This document shows positions 36,472 to 49,293 of a stretch of DNA of 64,000 bases, piece after piece. The stretch comes from Mantis religiosa (Eukaryota > Arthropoda > Insecta > Mantodea > Mantidae): positions 46,759,449 to 46,823,448 of the forward strand of contig CM060951.1 of assembly GCA_030765055.1 (NCBI GenBank). The letters are read 5' to 3'. The notes below the pieces were generated by a model. That model worked only from the letters and a program-made list of their open reading frames with translations, made no database searches and was not told the DNA's origin. How positions within the stretch are numbered: position 1 is the stretch's first letter; every line of letters begins with the position of its first letter. The position numbers and the translations under genes are program-made.

Positions 36472-36768
36472 TGCCTTTCTTAATTTCTTTCTCCCTTTCT
36501 CGTCAATGCTGACGTTAGGAGGCCCTTGGGTTACCTAAGAGCGACGGAGCCAAAGAATCTGACCTGAGATGAAATCAGGGTTGAGGCGTCGGCCCAAAGC
36601 CTGAGATGAATGATGGTGTGGAAAACCGGAGGACCCGGAGGAAACCCACCCCAGCGCCATGTCCACCACAAATCCCACTTTGCGGTCGTCTGGGATCGAA
36701 CCAGGTCCGCCTAGGTGAGAGTCAAGCGGTCTAACTACTAAGCCATGGCGCGGCCTGCCTTTCTTAAT
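36472..36768 (-). mobile_element. SINE family B, copy 3, with perfect 13-bp TSDs
   Basis: TGCCTTTCTTAAT at 36472-36484 and 36756-36768 flank a minus-strand SINE-B. The head includes GTGAGAGTCAAGCGGTC and a B box slightly changed (TGGGATCGAACCAGG). The distal part differs from copies 1 and 2, suggesting a subfamily with another 3' end. Confidence 0.92.
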
Positions 36769-37710
36769 AATTAGGTACATTTAAATTAAAATAATGCAAA
36801 TAAAAGCGATCAAACACTTAGCAAGCAGGTATAGAGTGATTTGAAATCTCACAGAGTGCAAGGGGCATGGGGAATATAACCTGTGCAGTGTCTCCTGAAA
36901 TCCAATAACAGTTGAGCATCATTTCCTTACGTCTTGGATTTAATGCTTAAACATGAGTATGGCTAGCCAATATGTTCTTTCGAAGCAATTAAAGAGTAAC
37001 AAAATGTATAACAATGAATAGGCTCCACCATATGATGCTGGTGTACGTCTAACACCGCTCTACCACGATTAAGGGCATTTTCCCTGCTGCTTCCGATAGC
37101 TGAAGAGACCAGTTATTTACGCGATGCGTTTATGAACACAGATTGTCTGAATTCCTGAACCCTAGTTAGGTAATGAGTGAGTGAGCGAGTGAGAGTTAAG
37201 ACCCCTCGATAGCTAGTTCCTTTGACCCCACCGAGTTTCATAGGTTTGACTTTTTAATTCAAGTAACTGAGTTCCCAAAATTTAGGTAATAAAATACATT
37301 TTATTTGTGCGCTGCATAAGGGCGATAATGAAGAATGCTGATTTTTAAACGATACTATTATAAGGCTACTAAAATCCGAAGTGAGTCATTTGATAATTTC
37401 GCCAGGGGACACTTTATACATCATCAGCGGATGATGTATAGCAGTGGTGCTATCCAAGGAGATGTTACGACAGTTTAAATGTGATCAGATCTTTGTACGA
37501 CCTCATAGTTTCATAATTTCTCAATAGTGCTGTAAACAAACGTATATTACATACGTGTCTTTTTGGGCTCCTGCATCCTACTGAAACCTACTTATACTTT
37601 TTCTCTGTACATTATTCCAATAGTCTATTACTGAATATGAGTTTCATAGTTCCGTCCTCAAGTAATAACTAACATTTTGTTGTGTGCAAATTTGTGTACT
37701 AAGATTCAAC
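36769..37710. other. AT-rich non-coding stretch
   Basis: No gene. A small GAGTGAGTGAGCGAGTGAGAG simple patch is at about 37170 and a short ATCATC/GATGAT palindrome near 37420. Confidence 0.45.
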
Positions 37711-38852
37711 GTGTTTCAAATGGGAATGTGTTTATCCTTGAGCGCTACTAGGTGAGCAACCAATCGGAGTGCTGCGGTGTTGTCGTATTGCATTCCCGCT
37801 TAGTGGTGTGTGAGGAGCACCAACCTAATCAATCTGTTTGAAATACCATTCGCGCTAAGGCAAAAATTCTGATTTTGCCAAAACTGATCCATGTGGAAGG
37901 TAGAGAGTAATGTATCTAACACAACCATGAAAACCCCATATTTTTAGGTCAAATATTTTTTTAAAATATAAATAACATGGCTGTGATAAAGGAATTACTT
38001 TGAAAAAGCCAATTCGAGCGAGAGGAAACAATATATTTCCTGCTGCCCTGGCAGAACGTATCTGATCACATTATATCTTTGTTTATGAATGGTTCGTAAT
38101 CTCTATTTACCCTAGACAGTTCAGAGTGTTTGGTGTGTACGTGTGCACGTATACTTTTCATTACTCACAACTGAAATTTAAACTACTGCATGACGTGATG
38201 AAACGATTACTGTGAATAAATGAAGGTGTTAAATTCCAGAAAGAGCAAACACTTCATTTCTTGTTAGCCTGTGGAATGCTGTTTACTTATATTTATGAAT
38301 GAATGCTGGATAAGAAGCGTTTATTTACTAAGGAGAGTCCAGATCAATATCATTCAGTTGTTCTTTACACAACAGTCGAGTAAGAGTTAAATAGTGCAGT
38401 GGCTTCTTGCGGTGAAGTCAGGCTCGAAGTATTGTTTTAAGGTGTACACGTTCTTCAAAAACTTGGGCAATTAGGAATACAGAAATCATCTCGATTTCAA
38501 AAATGCTCAACGGCTTACTGCTGGAGCGTGTGGTGCAGGTAAAACAAATGTGTCCCGCATTTGGATTAGAAAAGCAGGTAATTCATAAACTATAGTTAGA
38601 GTATTTAAAAATATACATAATTTGCGAAAATGCTTTTCCCATTTTTGATTTTGGCAACTGCATCATTGTAAAAGTATGTAAAACATAATTCACTTACCCT
38701 TACATCTAGCGCCAAGCAGATATGCATGTTGTATGAGTGTGCGAGAAAGAGGAAATATAGAAGGAGTGGCGTTACAAGCTGGCAACGCTGAGTATGATAC
38801 GGCATCTGATTAGCTGGACTGCAGAATCCTTCCCATTTTAAACACATAATAG
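37711..38852 (+). mobile_element. TIR DNA transposon, copy 2 (inverse of 14895-16317)
   Basis: The left end has GTGTTTCAAATGGGAA and the right end its inverse (TTCCCATTTTAAACAC...ATAATAG) before a TA. The segments 37711-38345 and 38575-38852 match the reverse complement of copy 1 (for example GGTAATTCATAAACT and ACTCAGCGTTG-type blocks). The middle (38346-38575) is unrelated to copy 1, and the transposase fragment is gone. It is non-autonomous. Confidence 0.8.
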
Positions 38853-38854
38853 TA

Positions 38855-39105
38855 GCAGTTTATGACACTTGGGTCAGTTCAGTTACACACATTCAAGAAC
38901 AGTCTAATGCCTTTCACTTTTGTGAATAATACATTCTCGTCTTTAGAATTTTGAATGAATTCCTTTAAGTAGGGCGCATGTTTTTAAATGGTTCCACTCC
39001 TTGCGTAGCATGTTCTGTCTCATAAACATCCACTGTCCTTGTCGCACTGTGTAAGAGTAATACATTCCTGCTAGGGCTTTCTTTCCGTTGGCGAACAGTA
39101 GCTTT
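38855..39105 (+). repeat. Dispersed repeat G, copy 2
   Basis: It begins immediately after the TA at the right end of the transposon (GCAGTTTATGACAC) and matches 9493-9731 through AGGGCGCATG and CACTGTCCTTGTCGCACTG. No coding content. Confidence 0.7.
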
Positions 39106-39520
39106 GGTTCAGATCTATATTATATTTGGAGACTAAGCATTTATACTGTGAAGAAAATGGTTAAGTTGAGTATTTGATATTTCCAAACATGAAACACATA
39201 CCTGAATAACTTTGCATTCATGTTTTAAATATTTGGATGGAAACAGTTTTCTTATACAAGGAACACAATAATCATGTCATTATTAGGAGCATGCGCAGTA
39301 GAAAACTTTAATGAATAGTTGCCCTTTAGCAAATATGCCCAAGGAATGAACAAAAAATGACTGTAAGCACTGAAACATTCGCCACAATTTAATGAACTTA
39401 TAGATTTATTTGTATCCCTCTGGCACATTACTCGCTTATGTTTCAGTATGTTTAACATAGTAAATGATGCAACTTTAACTTGAAAGTATAACTATCTTGT
39501 AATGATATTATCTTTATTAT
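39106..39520. other. AT-rich non-coding stretch
   Basis: Nothing recognised. Confidence 0.5.
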
Positions 39521-40532
39521 GTGTACTTGGGTAACAATCGCTATATCAGACAAGCGAGGTCTCTAGGGTCACTTATGTATTATGCTGAGTGTTTGAGGAG
39601 GCAATTCCATTGCGACATTTCCCCAAGAGTACTAGGGTCAGAGTACGCCTTTAGGAAGGACTATACCAAGAAGAGAAAATCGCTTAGCTCCCGGTGGCAT
39701 GAACGTCATCGAAAACAACGACCCGAGACGGAATGTGCTTGTCCTCGTTACAGAACAGCTAACAACCTCCGCGCGACTCCTACGACAGAAAAACAACCCT
39801 CTCTCCTAAGAACAAATGAGAATGCTAAAGGGTTTCGGAAATTGACCAAAGCTGCTGTCTCAACGATGACCGACATCATCCCTTTTTCCACCCCTGTGTT
39901 TAATTCTTCCACTCCATTTCCACGACATTCACATGTCATGGATTTTTAAAACCTCAATTTAAACCATCCACATACAAACAACCAAGTCAATAGCCCGCTT
40001 TCATGTTATTCTCCCCTCTTCACCCCTTTCCTCAATGTCTCCTCCTCTTCCTCATCTCCTTCTTTCAACAAGCAAGTGGAATTTTCATGAACGCGCAAAC
40101 ACAAACACACATATACATTCGCAAACAGAGGAAAATTTTCTTTCTCTGACCCAGGTTCTTTCCGACGACGTCGTGGTCTCCAGTGGCATCCCCTCCCCCC
40201 AAACACGCACGCACAAAGTCCCTAGCGAAGTTCACATGGTACCTTTTAAGCATCACTTCATGCATTCAGAAAATGCCGCTGCTATAGAGCTGTTCCCCAT
40301 TCTTCTTCCTTGTGTTTTTTTTTTTTTTTTTTTTTTCCTTTTTTTGCATTCTTCATACTGCTCCACCTTCTGCATTTCGCGCTTCTTTTCTTCAACTTCT
40401 TCGCTTGGTCTTTATTTCGGAACGGCGTGCAATAAGGCGCCGGTAAAAAGAGGCGCACTATTCGGGTCTCCTTGCTACGCACACCAAAGGGAGAGGTCCG
40501 GAAAGAGTGCCCTGGGAATTTTGGTGGCATAA
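39521..40532 (+). other. Less AT-rich patch with two long, unsupported ORFs
   Basis: It holds a 142-codon ORF (39521-39949), rich in Arg/Lys and Thr/Ser, and a 165-codon ORF (40035-40532). Neither shows a domain, signal peptide or repeat I know. The second reads through a run of over 20 T (about 40316-40337), giving poly-Phe, and through an alternating AC-rich stretch, which argues against coding. Minus ORFs of 63-99 codons overlap. The region could be an untranslated exon or old repeat. I do not call a gene. Confidence 0.2.
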
Positions 40533-41141
40533 TCAAATACAGAAAAATTACAATACCAGCGGTAGATTCTAAGTATGTCACAATATTTCTAAAACTCGTT
40601 GCGAAATAAGCATTTTTATTATTAAATTAACTGTAGTATATTTCATTAGTAGGAATTGGAGCATTAAGTAAAATTTGTTTGAGTAACTCCAACTAGCCCT
40701 CTGAAACTGTCTAAAACATTATTTTGTGTATTTTGTTCAGAAATAACACAGTTACATACATCACTTGAAGAGAACACACCGACAGAATACTGATATTCGT
40801 CCTCCATTCCTGAGTACTTGAAGGGCAGGCCATTTAAAGACGTTTTGGGCCTGTTTTAGTCCTTTAGCTGTCGTCAAAGTTACTCATTTTCGTTAAAATA
40901 CAATTTATTATACAATACACCTTGCAGCACTTTAGTAATAAATAATCTTAAAAAAATTATAGGAACTTTCCTTGAATAAAATAGTTTACTTCACATAATT
41001 TGATGGTGGAATAGAGATTAGTTCATTAGCATTTTGCTTTTCCATTAACTATTATGGTAAAGCATTTAGGTCGCATACCTAAAACTTTTAACTATCTGTT
41101 TTGTGATTTTTGTATAACATGGAGCATAATAAGACCTGAAG
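40533..41141. other. AT-rich non-coding stretch
   Basis: Nothing recognised. Confidence 0.5.
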
Positions 41142-41216
41142 GTTTCCTGCCGATGAATATCCTCAAGTTCTTCTGCCAGGTGAAAAGACCATTAGAAATC
41201 GACGTTTCTGGGTGAG
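41142..41216 (-). repeat. Inverted-repeat arm with Penelope-like 3' signature
   Basis: It is the approximate reverse complement of 41634-41710. The shared core (AAGAACTTGAG, AGGTGAAAAGAC, ATTAGAAATCGACGTTTC) is strong, and the outer parts are diverged. The minus strand reads toward GAAACGTCG, a pattern seen in the 3' portions of Penelope-like and related retroelements. Confidence 0.7.
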
Positions 41217-41633
41217 CAGAGCACTGTTTTGATAACAACCATAGAGCCAGGTTTCGGTAGAAGACCATCTTGGTAAAATGCAACAGTTACTGGGAGTGGA
41301 GAATTAAGGAGCCTTTGTCCATTTCCTTCGAGAGGAGCACGCTTAATCGTGATGCTGGATTCAGCTCCTCTCGGAAACCGGCCTTAAAAATGGAAATCCG
41401 TCGAATTAAGAAGAAAAGATGAATACAACTTGATAATCAAGTTAAGTAGTTACGCTTCTTTGTCCCAATTAATTTTCTATAGTCACGCCATCTCCTGACC
41501 TTACATTTAATTTACTGAAAACAGTCTTTTGTTCAGTAATGCGAATTTTGATAGTGTTTTGTCTTTGTTTATATTTGTGTTATATCCAGTGTTTCATTTG
41601 TGTTTATAAAATTTTATAAATATCCTGATGATG

Positions 41634-41710
41634 GGAGAGATGCACACTCCCGAAACGTCGATTTCTAATCGTCTTTTCACCTGGCTTGCTTCCCGAGAAG
41701 AACTTGAGAA
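41634..41710 (+). repeat. Inverted-repeat arm with Penelope-like 3' signature
   Basis: Contains CCTGATGATGG followed by CCCGAAACGTCG, then TCTTTTCACCTGG. Partner of 41142-41216, about 420 bp away. Probably two 3' ends of one element family in head-to-head arrangement. Confidence 0.7.
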
Positions 41711-44700
41711 TATGGTGCATGTTTGTACATTGTTCGGACATTTTACTATCTGAATTGATATAGATCTGAGCTCTAACCATCACATAAGCACGAGTAGAAC
41801 TTCTCGAAGAGGATTATCTGCACCATTAGTGTAGTTCTACACCTGCAGATGCACATAATCGTTGTGCTATGCTATACTTCGAGTGCAAGTGCACATGACG
41901 CTCAATTATATTGATATACTCCATTAGGACCATTGAGACGAATCTTCTAATGATGCTCCAGGGGCTCAGCATAACTGCCTTCTGTGTAGCTTACAGGACA
42001 TGTGTGATAATACAATGTGTGCCCACTGATGGTGACATATGTCTAGCAATATTGCAGTACACGAATTGAGACTGTATCTAAGTTCCAGCTTTATTACAGC
42101 TGTACACCACTGGCTTCATGTAGATGATATTAGGATACTGAGGTGTAAACAGCTGCATTTATTGCTGCGTTGATGCTTGTAATACTCCAGAATACGTTTT
42201 TATAAAAGATACGTCTGGGTTGTTTTATTGGCAATTGAAATTTTGACGTACTAAACTGTGAAACATAGTTCAGATATATTTTCAAATTTTCACAAGTAAT
42301 AATTAATGATTTAACTACTAAAAGTGTATATTCAACTAAATAAATATGAGGTGAAAATGTTGCAGCAACCGTACGTGAGCTTTAAAATTAAATTTTTAAT
42401 GTTTTATAGCGAAGGTTCGCCAAAGCGCGAGACGTCCAAAACTTTGAATAGTAAAATTTTGAACCAGACAAGATTATGATATCTATTTTCATTCTTCTTA
42501 AAAATCCCATTATTAGCTAGTTAATCACTGTAGTACTAAATTACGGAGTTAGAAACTGTGAAAATTGTGAAAAATCTTTCTCAGAGAGGTAGAAGCTAAT
42601 ATATTGGTTTTAAATAAATAAAGTTCATTTTTCTGTACATTAATCAGAGTTGTGGCAAACCTGACGTTAATATCGAGAAGGGATGTTTTATAATTGTATC
42701 TTTCTCTGGATTTTCGCGTATGGAAAATCATAAAAGTGTTAAGCATTAGGTTATACCTCTTTAAGAATCTAATCATTAAGGACAACAAAACATTTTGGGG
42801 CTAACAAATGAATCTGAAAGCAAACATTCAAAGTATATTTTTTGGTACATGCTACATTAAAATTAGGTTCTGCACGCCAATATTTTAATGTAGCTCAAAA
42901 AGTAAAACAAAACTAAACATTGTCTGCTTGAAGAATTAAGTAAACTTATTTGCTAAGTGAATTTAAATTTCGAAGTTTTAGGTCCTGGTCAATTAAGCAT
43001 CGTCAACATGACTCACATTAAGTCAATGTAGGATTCTTTACAAGTGACTGTGTATAATTAAAGTTATGATAAGCCAAAATTACCTTACTTTTCAAAGTTA
43101 GCAAAATAACTCATTTGGACAACCCGCCTATGGGATTCAAAATCAGGTTTGAATACCTCTATAGGCATCCTGTACATATCAAGACATTTTGTAGTAAACG
43201 TTTCTTACACCCAAGCTAAAAATATAAAACAACATTTAAGTGCCTTTAAAATACATAAAGATTTATCACAAAATCAATACACAGAAGAAAAATTAGGACA
43301 TCAGCAACTGAATTTAGGAGAATGTTATAATACTTGAACTAACAGCAATCCTGAGATGTACATTTAAAAGAGTAATATCTACTAAATTAAATTTATTTTA
43401 CAATTACTGGTTTTAGGAATTAGCTATTAAACAAAAACAAAACAAAAATGTCTCTGGGATAATTCATAGTATATTTTCCTGTGGGATCGTTTACTCTCTC
43501 TTCGGTACGGAGGATTTAGGATCCACTCCTTAGTTGCAGTGAAATATCGAGCAGTAAAAAATTAACAAGATGTATATGACTGCATAGGGGAAGGAAAGGG
43601 TACCTCATGGCCGAATGTAAGGACATTTTAGTCCCGTAATTTTCGATCTGCTCTAGCACTCTGCATTAACCTTTCCATAAGGAAAGAATACACGTGAAAG
43701 TTGTCAAGATGGTATTCTTTCTCTTCTCATATAAATTGAAATTTCGTTTTCCATTGAATTATGCATCGTTTCGCACAAAAAAGTAAAAACCACTATAATC
43801 TTTTGACTAGAGAGATATATTTCAGGGAAGCTTTACTCTACAAACTGTGTCACCCCTAAACGTGAAAGCTTTTGGATATCATTTGCTTTTTAAGGTTCTT
43901 TCTCCGTTTTTATCAAGTGTTTATTGATGGAATTTTTCTTATATAAATGAAAGGTTTTCTCATCAAGCTCTAAAAGCAGTTAAATTAAAATTGATATGAA
44001 AATAGCTCCGTAGTTTTCAGTCCTAATCTGGTGTTAGGTTGGTATTAAATTAATGTCGTATTTTAAATATAATTCTGATATGAAACTAGGTTATCTTCCT
44101 CAATAAGCCACACTTTTGTATACAAGTGAGTTAGTGATCTTGGAAGGCAAGCATTTAAAATTCAGTCAAAATTCCGTATGATAATGGTAAATATTTTTAG
44201 TAGTTTTCATAGTCCTAGAATTTGTGCATCTTGTTATAATGAAGCGTATTGTAACATAGTTGCAAGATGTATATTAAAATGAAATCTTTTCTTCTTTGCT
44301 GATGAGACAGGCAAAAATCTAAAGTCGTTACTCTTATCCAAGTAGGTTATTCATCCCCATATCCATGTTTCAAGAGGGAGCAGCACAAGCTACCCGTTAC
44401 AGGGCCAGTAGGAAGATTACAAGAGATTTAGTTTCCAGCTGATGCACTTCCCCTTTCCCAGCGAACCACGTCACAAGGAATAGCCATAAATTTACTGTAG
44501 TCTCAGCCTGTCGCTCCCTATATAATCCTATATTCTAGCTCTCGCTAGGTGTACAAGCAGCACTACATTTTTGATCACTCATCTAACATTCAGCTTCATT
44601 GTCCTTGATCACAGAATATTGAGTTAAGCACGGACTAATTCTGGATCAACTATAAAATGTTCAATACAGCCAAAAGAAGTTAAGCAAGGTAAGTGTACTA

Positions 44701-45129
44701 AAGTGAAGCTAGAAGTTATTAATCTAAAAATCTAGTCGTTAATTTCTTCCAAAGCACTACGTATGTACTGTGTTTCTACAATAATAACGTGGACATTAAA
44801 ATTAAACAGAAACTGCTACCTCTAATTTCTACAATAAATGAAGTTTATTTGGCCGTTTGCAAAGATGGCACTTTGTACCAGGATTAGGCTCATAACATTA
44901 GTTGCTCCTGATCTAACTGAGGATTTTAATTTACTTTTAGGCTAGTTTTAAAGCATCTCGCTACCTTCGTCTGAACTTTGAGCACATAAGAGGATTTGAC
45001 GGAGGGTATGGTGTGCTTGACACAAGGCTCTTAAGCAGGAAGAAAATGTCAACTTAATTTGCCGTTTACAGATACATTCTACTGTTTTACAGCATGCTTT
45101 TGACAAAATGTGAACTCAAGGCTGAGAAT
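41711..45129. other. AT-rich non-coding stretch
   Basis: No gene supported in over 3 kb. There is an A-rich AAAACAAAAAC run near 43430, and 60-79 codon ORFs lack motifs. Confidence 0.48.
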
Positions 45130-45325
45130 CACGTTCAAGAGGTCCCGAGTTCGAATCTCGGTTAGGGTGAGCTACCTAGATAAGGCTTTTTCCGGGGTTT
45201 TCCCTTTTCCTTCAAGACCAATGTCGGACAACTGTAAGTTCCATGGACCCTGGACTCATTTGAGCTTCATTTCACCCAATTCATTCACCGTCCGATATAA
45301 CTTAACGTTGGGGCGGACCTAAATT
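45130..45325 (+). mobile_element. SINE family C, 5'-truncated, plus strand
   Basis: It starts within the tRNA-like head (CACGTTCAAGAGGTCCCGAG), then the B box GAGTTCGAATCTCGG, GGGTTTTCCC, CCATGGACCCTGG and CGTCCGATAT, and ends in an A-rich tail near 45340. GCTGAGAAT before it and GCAGAGAAT after the tail could be a 9-bp TSD with one mismatch. Confidence 0.85.
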
Positions 45326-45638
45326 AAAAAAGAAAGCAGAGAATGCTTCTTCAGCTTCAGGAGAGCTCCTTACAATTGAAGGTATCCTAAACATTGCATA
45401 GAATGAGTGAGCAAGTGGATGAAGAATGCTGTTAAACATAGTCAACGCTCTATACTATTATAGCCCAGTTAGTCTGTACGAGGATATTGTTGCGTGTATA
45501 GCCTGAGCAAGATTTGGAAATTTCTGTAATCATTATTCTATAACATTTATTTTCAATACCTTGAGTCTGGGCACATCTGAATGTAAAATCGGTAAGATTA
45601 AGTGTAAATTCTGCTGCCTGGCAAAACATGTACTTTGG

Positions 45639-45806
45639 ACATCCTGCTGGCTTAGGGAAATAATTCACAGGTGGCCTGCGACAGGTCTCAACTTGTTCTC
45701 CATGTTTTAAACAATGAATCACACATCCTGCTGATCAAGGGAAATAATGCTTAGTTGGTCAGTAACAGGTTTGAACATGTTCTCAATGATGTAAACAATG
45801 ATTGCA
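45639..45806 (+). repeat. 84-bp tandem duplication
   Basis: Two diverged units start ACATCCTGCTG at 45639 and 45723. Both contain GGGAAATAAT, ACAGGT, TTCTC and GTAAACAATGA-like segments in the same order. A minus ORF (45450-45722) only overlaps it. Confidence 0.75.
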
Positions 45807-46267
45807 CAATATGGTGCAAATTAACAGTTAGCGTGGGAATCGCTGAGTTGACTTTTTGTTAGGAGCCCTATTTAAGCTTGGTTGAGATTTGAGAGGGGAC
45901 TTGCTGCTGGTCTCTGTAAGAATCAACAAGAGTTTATTTCAAAGTGCTACCACGAGTAAGATAGCCAGCAGGGCGTACCAGATCGTACACCTTTTGACAG
46001 TCACACAAGGTTCAAGCCATACAAACATTACATCGCTAAAGGTAAAGTTGCATTATGTTATTATGTATTTAAATGTTACCAAAGCGCCCCTGATCTCTTC
46101 CAGGTCCAGGGAGTGTCCTGTAGAAATACTAGGCTTCTTTGAAATACAGTTATTCAGTTCAGTTTGACTTAGATGTTCCTTTTGCTCTACCCTTTCAGTA
46201 GCTACACCCCCAGTTGCACATTAGGTTTGTAAGTCTTTCATCCCCCTTACAATCCTGGTCACACAAC
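45807..46267. other. Non-coding stretch
   Basis: A 92-codon ORF (45889-46167) has no recognised domain. Nothing else seen. Confidence 0.4.
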
Positions 46268-46295
46268 AATATGACGTAAGTAATATGACGTAAGT
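46268..46295 (+). repeat. Two exact 14-bp tandem units with a CRE-like core
   Basis: AATATGACGTAAGT occurs twice back-to-back (46268-46281, 46282-46295). TGACGTAA is the core bound by CREB/ATF-type factors. No promoter context is visible. Confidence 0.7.
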
Positions 46296-49293
46296 AGGAG
46301 TATAATTGAGAGCACTTCTTCAGTCTACTACTGAAATTGAAGAAAATAATACTTCAAAGTATTTGCATTAGCGCGTATTTACATTAGCACATGTATTACC
46401 AGAATTACATTTGAAAGTTTTGAACGAGAAAATATTATTCAAAAATTAACGTTACGCAAATAATAATCATTTTAAAACGATATAAACTTTAAAACTTCAC
46501 GTTTTGTCTTATATAATCCACATAAAAATAAGACACTTATGTTTAAACAGTATACAACAGCTGTACTAGTTTAAAAATGGTGTTCGAACATTGAAGAATT
46601 CGAATAAAGAAATTCAATACTTCTAGAAAGAATCAAGAATTTACAGATGAATCTGTATATTATGTTTTTATTTTCTGCATTTTTGATACACAGACAGATG
46701 CATCGAAGATCCATTAGGAGTACCATTGCTATACCATTTCACTTAATTTTTGTTGGAGTTGAGAAACACATAAATGCAGATAAACTGTGATAAGAGCAAT
46801 TCTAATTTTTAACGACTTACATGAGATTATTTTACATCTACCGTAACTACTGCATTTAGCTTTTACTTCCTCCATCGCCTACTCTTACAAAACATAAAGA
46901 ATGCTCTTTATAGCAACATTTCATCGGGAACGCATTCTTCAGAGACACTTTAGAGGTTTCAAAACAAACTTTCCTCATTCTTTTAGGTCAAATAGAGAAT
47001 GCAAACAAGTTCAACTTCCATGACACCTTCCAGACAACTGAATGTGAAATAACTATAATTGAAGAAAAACTGCCATTACTAAAGATGATTGACTTCTTAG
47101 TTAAGAGATCGGAGTATGACTATTAGACACCCTAAGCAACACCTTTGAAATTCCAAGAGTTCTACTAAATTTAATATACCTATTGCTTGTCTTCAGGATA
47201 GTATTTTAACAAGAATTTTACAAGTAAAATGTTATTTTAGATTTATAAGCAACTACAAGTAGAAGAAAATCTGTTAACATGCCCTCTTAAGAAATACCAC
47301 AAGCTTTCAAGTTCAAAAGAAAATAAAGAGGCATATATGGACTTTTTTTTTTTTTGGCGACAAGTTTGCTTATGTTTTATGAAAATTTTCCCTTACAAAA
47401 TTAAAACCTGCACACCTGAAAGTTTCTACTTTCTTTGTTCTTTTCTTTTCTTATCCACCCCATTCAGTTATGTGTCTAAAGAAAACGGAACAAAAAGAGG
47501 CGACAGAGCAAAAGCCGGATCACTTGTATATTTCCCACCATTTCACTGCTGTTAGATTTTCCTCTAAAGCAAGAAGAACCTACGAAGCATAGCAAGAACA
47601 TGCATTAATGAACAATTTCTGCAGACGAAAGCGCATGTAAAACCATGAAACGGCGCTGCTTCAGATGAATTTGCTGTAAATCGCTCCTGACGCTAACGTG
47701 GGCTTAGCATCTCACAACACAAACAGTAAGTGGCCGAAGCCTTGTAAGTAGTGGACTCATAAAAGCTCCAGCTTATGGGAGAGGGGAGGGGGGGTTGCAA
47801 GATTACGTTGTACGACCGAAGACGCCTTTTAATATCCCGGTCGGCGAGCGTGCAACGTTGCTCCAACTTCTTGAGATGAGTCTGAAAAGACGTGGAGATT
47901 TAACTCCTAATTAATTAACCTTACACGAGCTGCTTCTTCCCCTTTCCTCTCAAGTACATAATACAACAAACTCCTCTTCCACATATAAGCAGTTTGCACA
48001 CTCAGGCTTCCCGTTCTGCGGTTGGAATTATGATAAAACCCTTTAGAGTTTTATTCTGTGGTAAAAATGAACAAAAGAGATTACATCTAGGGGGGATGTA
48101 ATTAGGGAGAAATGCCTGCATCGTGTTTCAAAACATAATTTGTGATTTAGACTTACTAGAAATGGAAATGAAAAACTTAACCGCATAAAATGAAATAGAG
48201 AGGTCTTTTACAGATACTCAAGCTGTAACAGGTTCTTCACGAAACTTCTGAAATAATTTAAAAGGCCTGATTTACTGCACTTCTCTATACTGCTTGCAAT
48301 TACCGCAAAGAATCGAGGCATTTCAGCCTCAATAAATATTTGAAACCTAAGACAGCCAACGGTGAAAAAATGAAATATTTAATAATCTATAATCTCAAAC
48401 TTTTTTTAGTCTATGGCATGCGCTTTATAAATAAAATGTCAAATTAGGAATTTCCAAGCTAATATCGAGAATTAATTACTTACTAAAATTTTATATTTTA
48501 ATTTTAGACTTCTTCAAAACTGTCCTAGTGTTTAAGAATTATAATTTTGGCCTAAAACATAATTTTGGACCACTGAACCATAGTAAAAGTCTAAAAATAT
48601 AAATTGGGCTTTATATTTGCTAATAATTTGCCCTTTTTGTAACAAATTTGTATATATACGATACTTAAATGTTCCGCTATACAAAAAGTTTATTTGTTCA
48701 AACTTCTCCAGCAATGCTGAAAATTTAAAGAACATTGAGATTTTCATTGCTGTGGTTTAAATTTTACAATGCCGAAAGAAATAATGGAGAAAATTGTATT
48801 TGAATGCTTTAGTTTCAAGAACTGTACACATGCTCCAACTTTTAAATTTCTGGACTATTTTATATCTATCAGTTACTGGAATATTAAAAGACATAAAATG
48901 GAACTAGAAATTGTGAACAGGACAAAATTAAAAATTTGATAGTAGACATTTTCATTTTTGAGTAACAATCTTTAGACATGGCAATATCTTTCAAAGCTAT
49001 TGAAGGAATATATTATATATAATAGATGTTAAGATACACTGTGCGTTTCCTTTATGTTTCACGCGAGTTTATCTAATTCTTGCCGGCTGCAAATGGATAC
49101 TTCTCTATTTCGTTTTGAAAAACTTATACTGTAATCAGTCAGAATCACAAAGAAATTGCCAGTAAGTTGGGTTGCATCACGACCAGAATATTACCACTCC
49201 AAACAGTTTAGTGACTGAATAAAATGTATTCACGTATGCCTTAGCTAGGTAATATTTCAAGGATGGGTAGAACACTATTTCAAATTTATGTTG
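46296..49293. other. AT-rich non-coding stretch
   Basis: No gene or repeat recognised. A T run occurs at about 47343-47355, and a G-rich GAGAGGGGAGGGGGGGG patch near 47780. Confidence 0.47.

Noticed and set aside
40035..40532. 165-codon ORF as a gene
   Set aside because: It reads through a run of over 20 T and AC-rich sequence, with no domain, and is overlapped by minus-strand ORFs.
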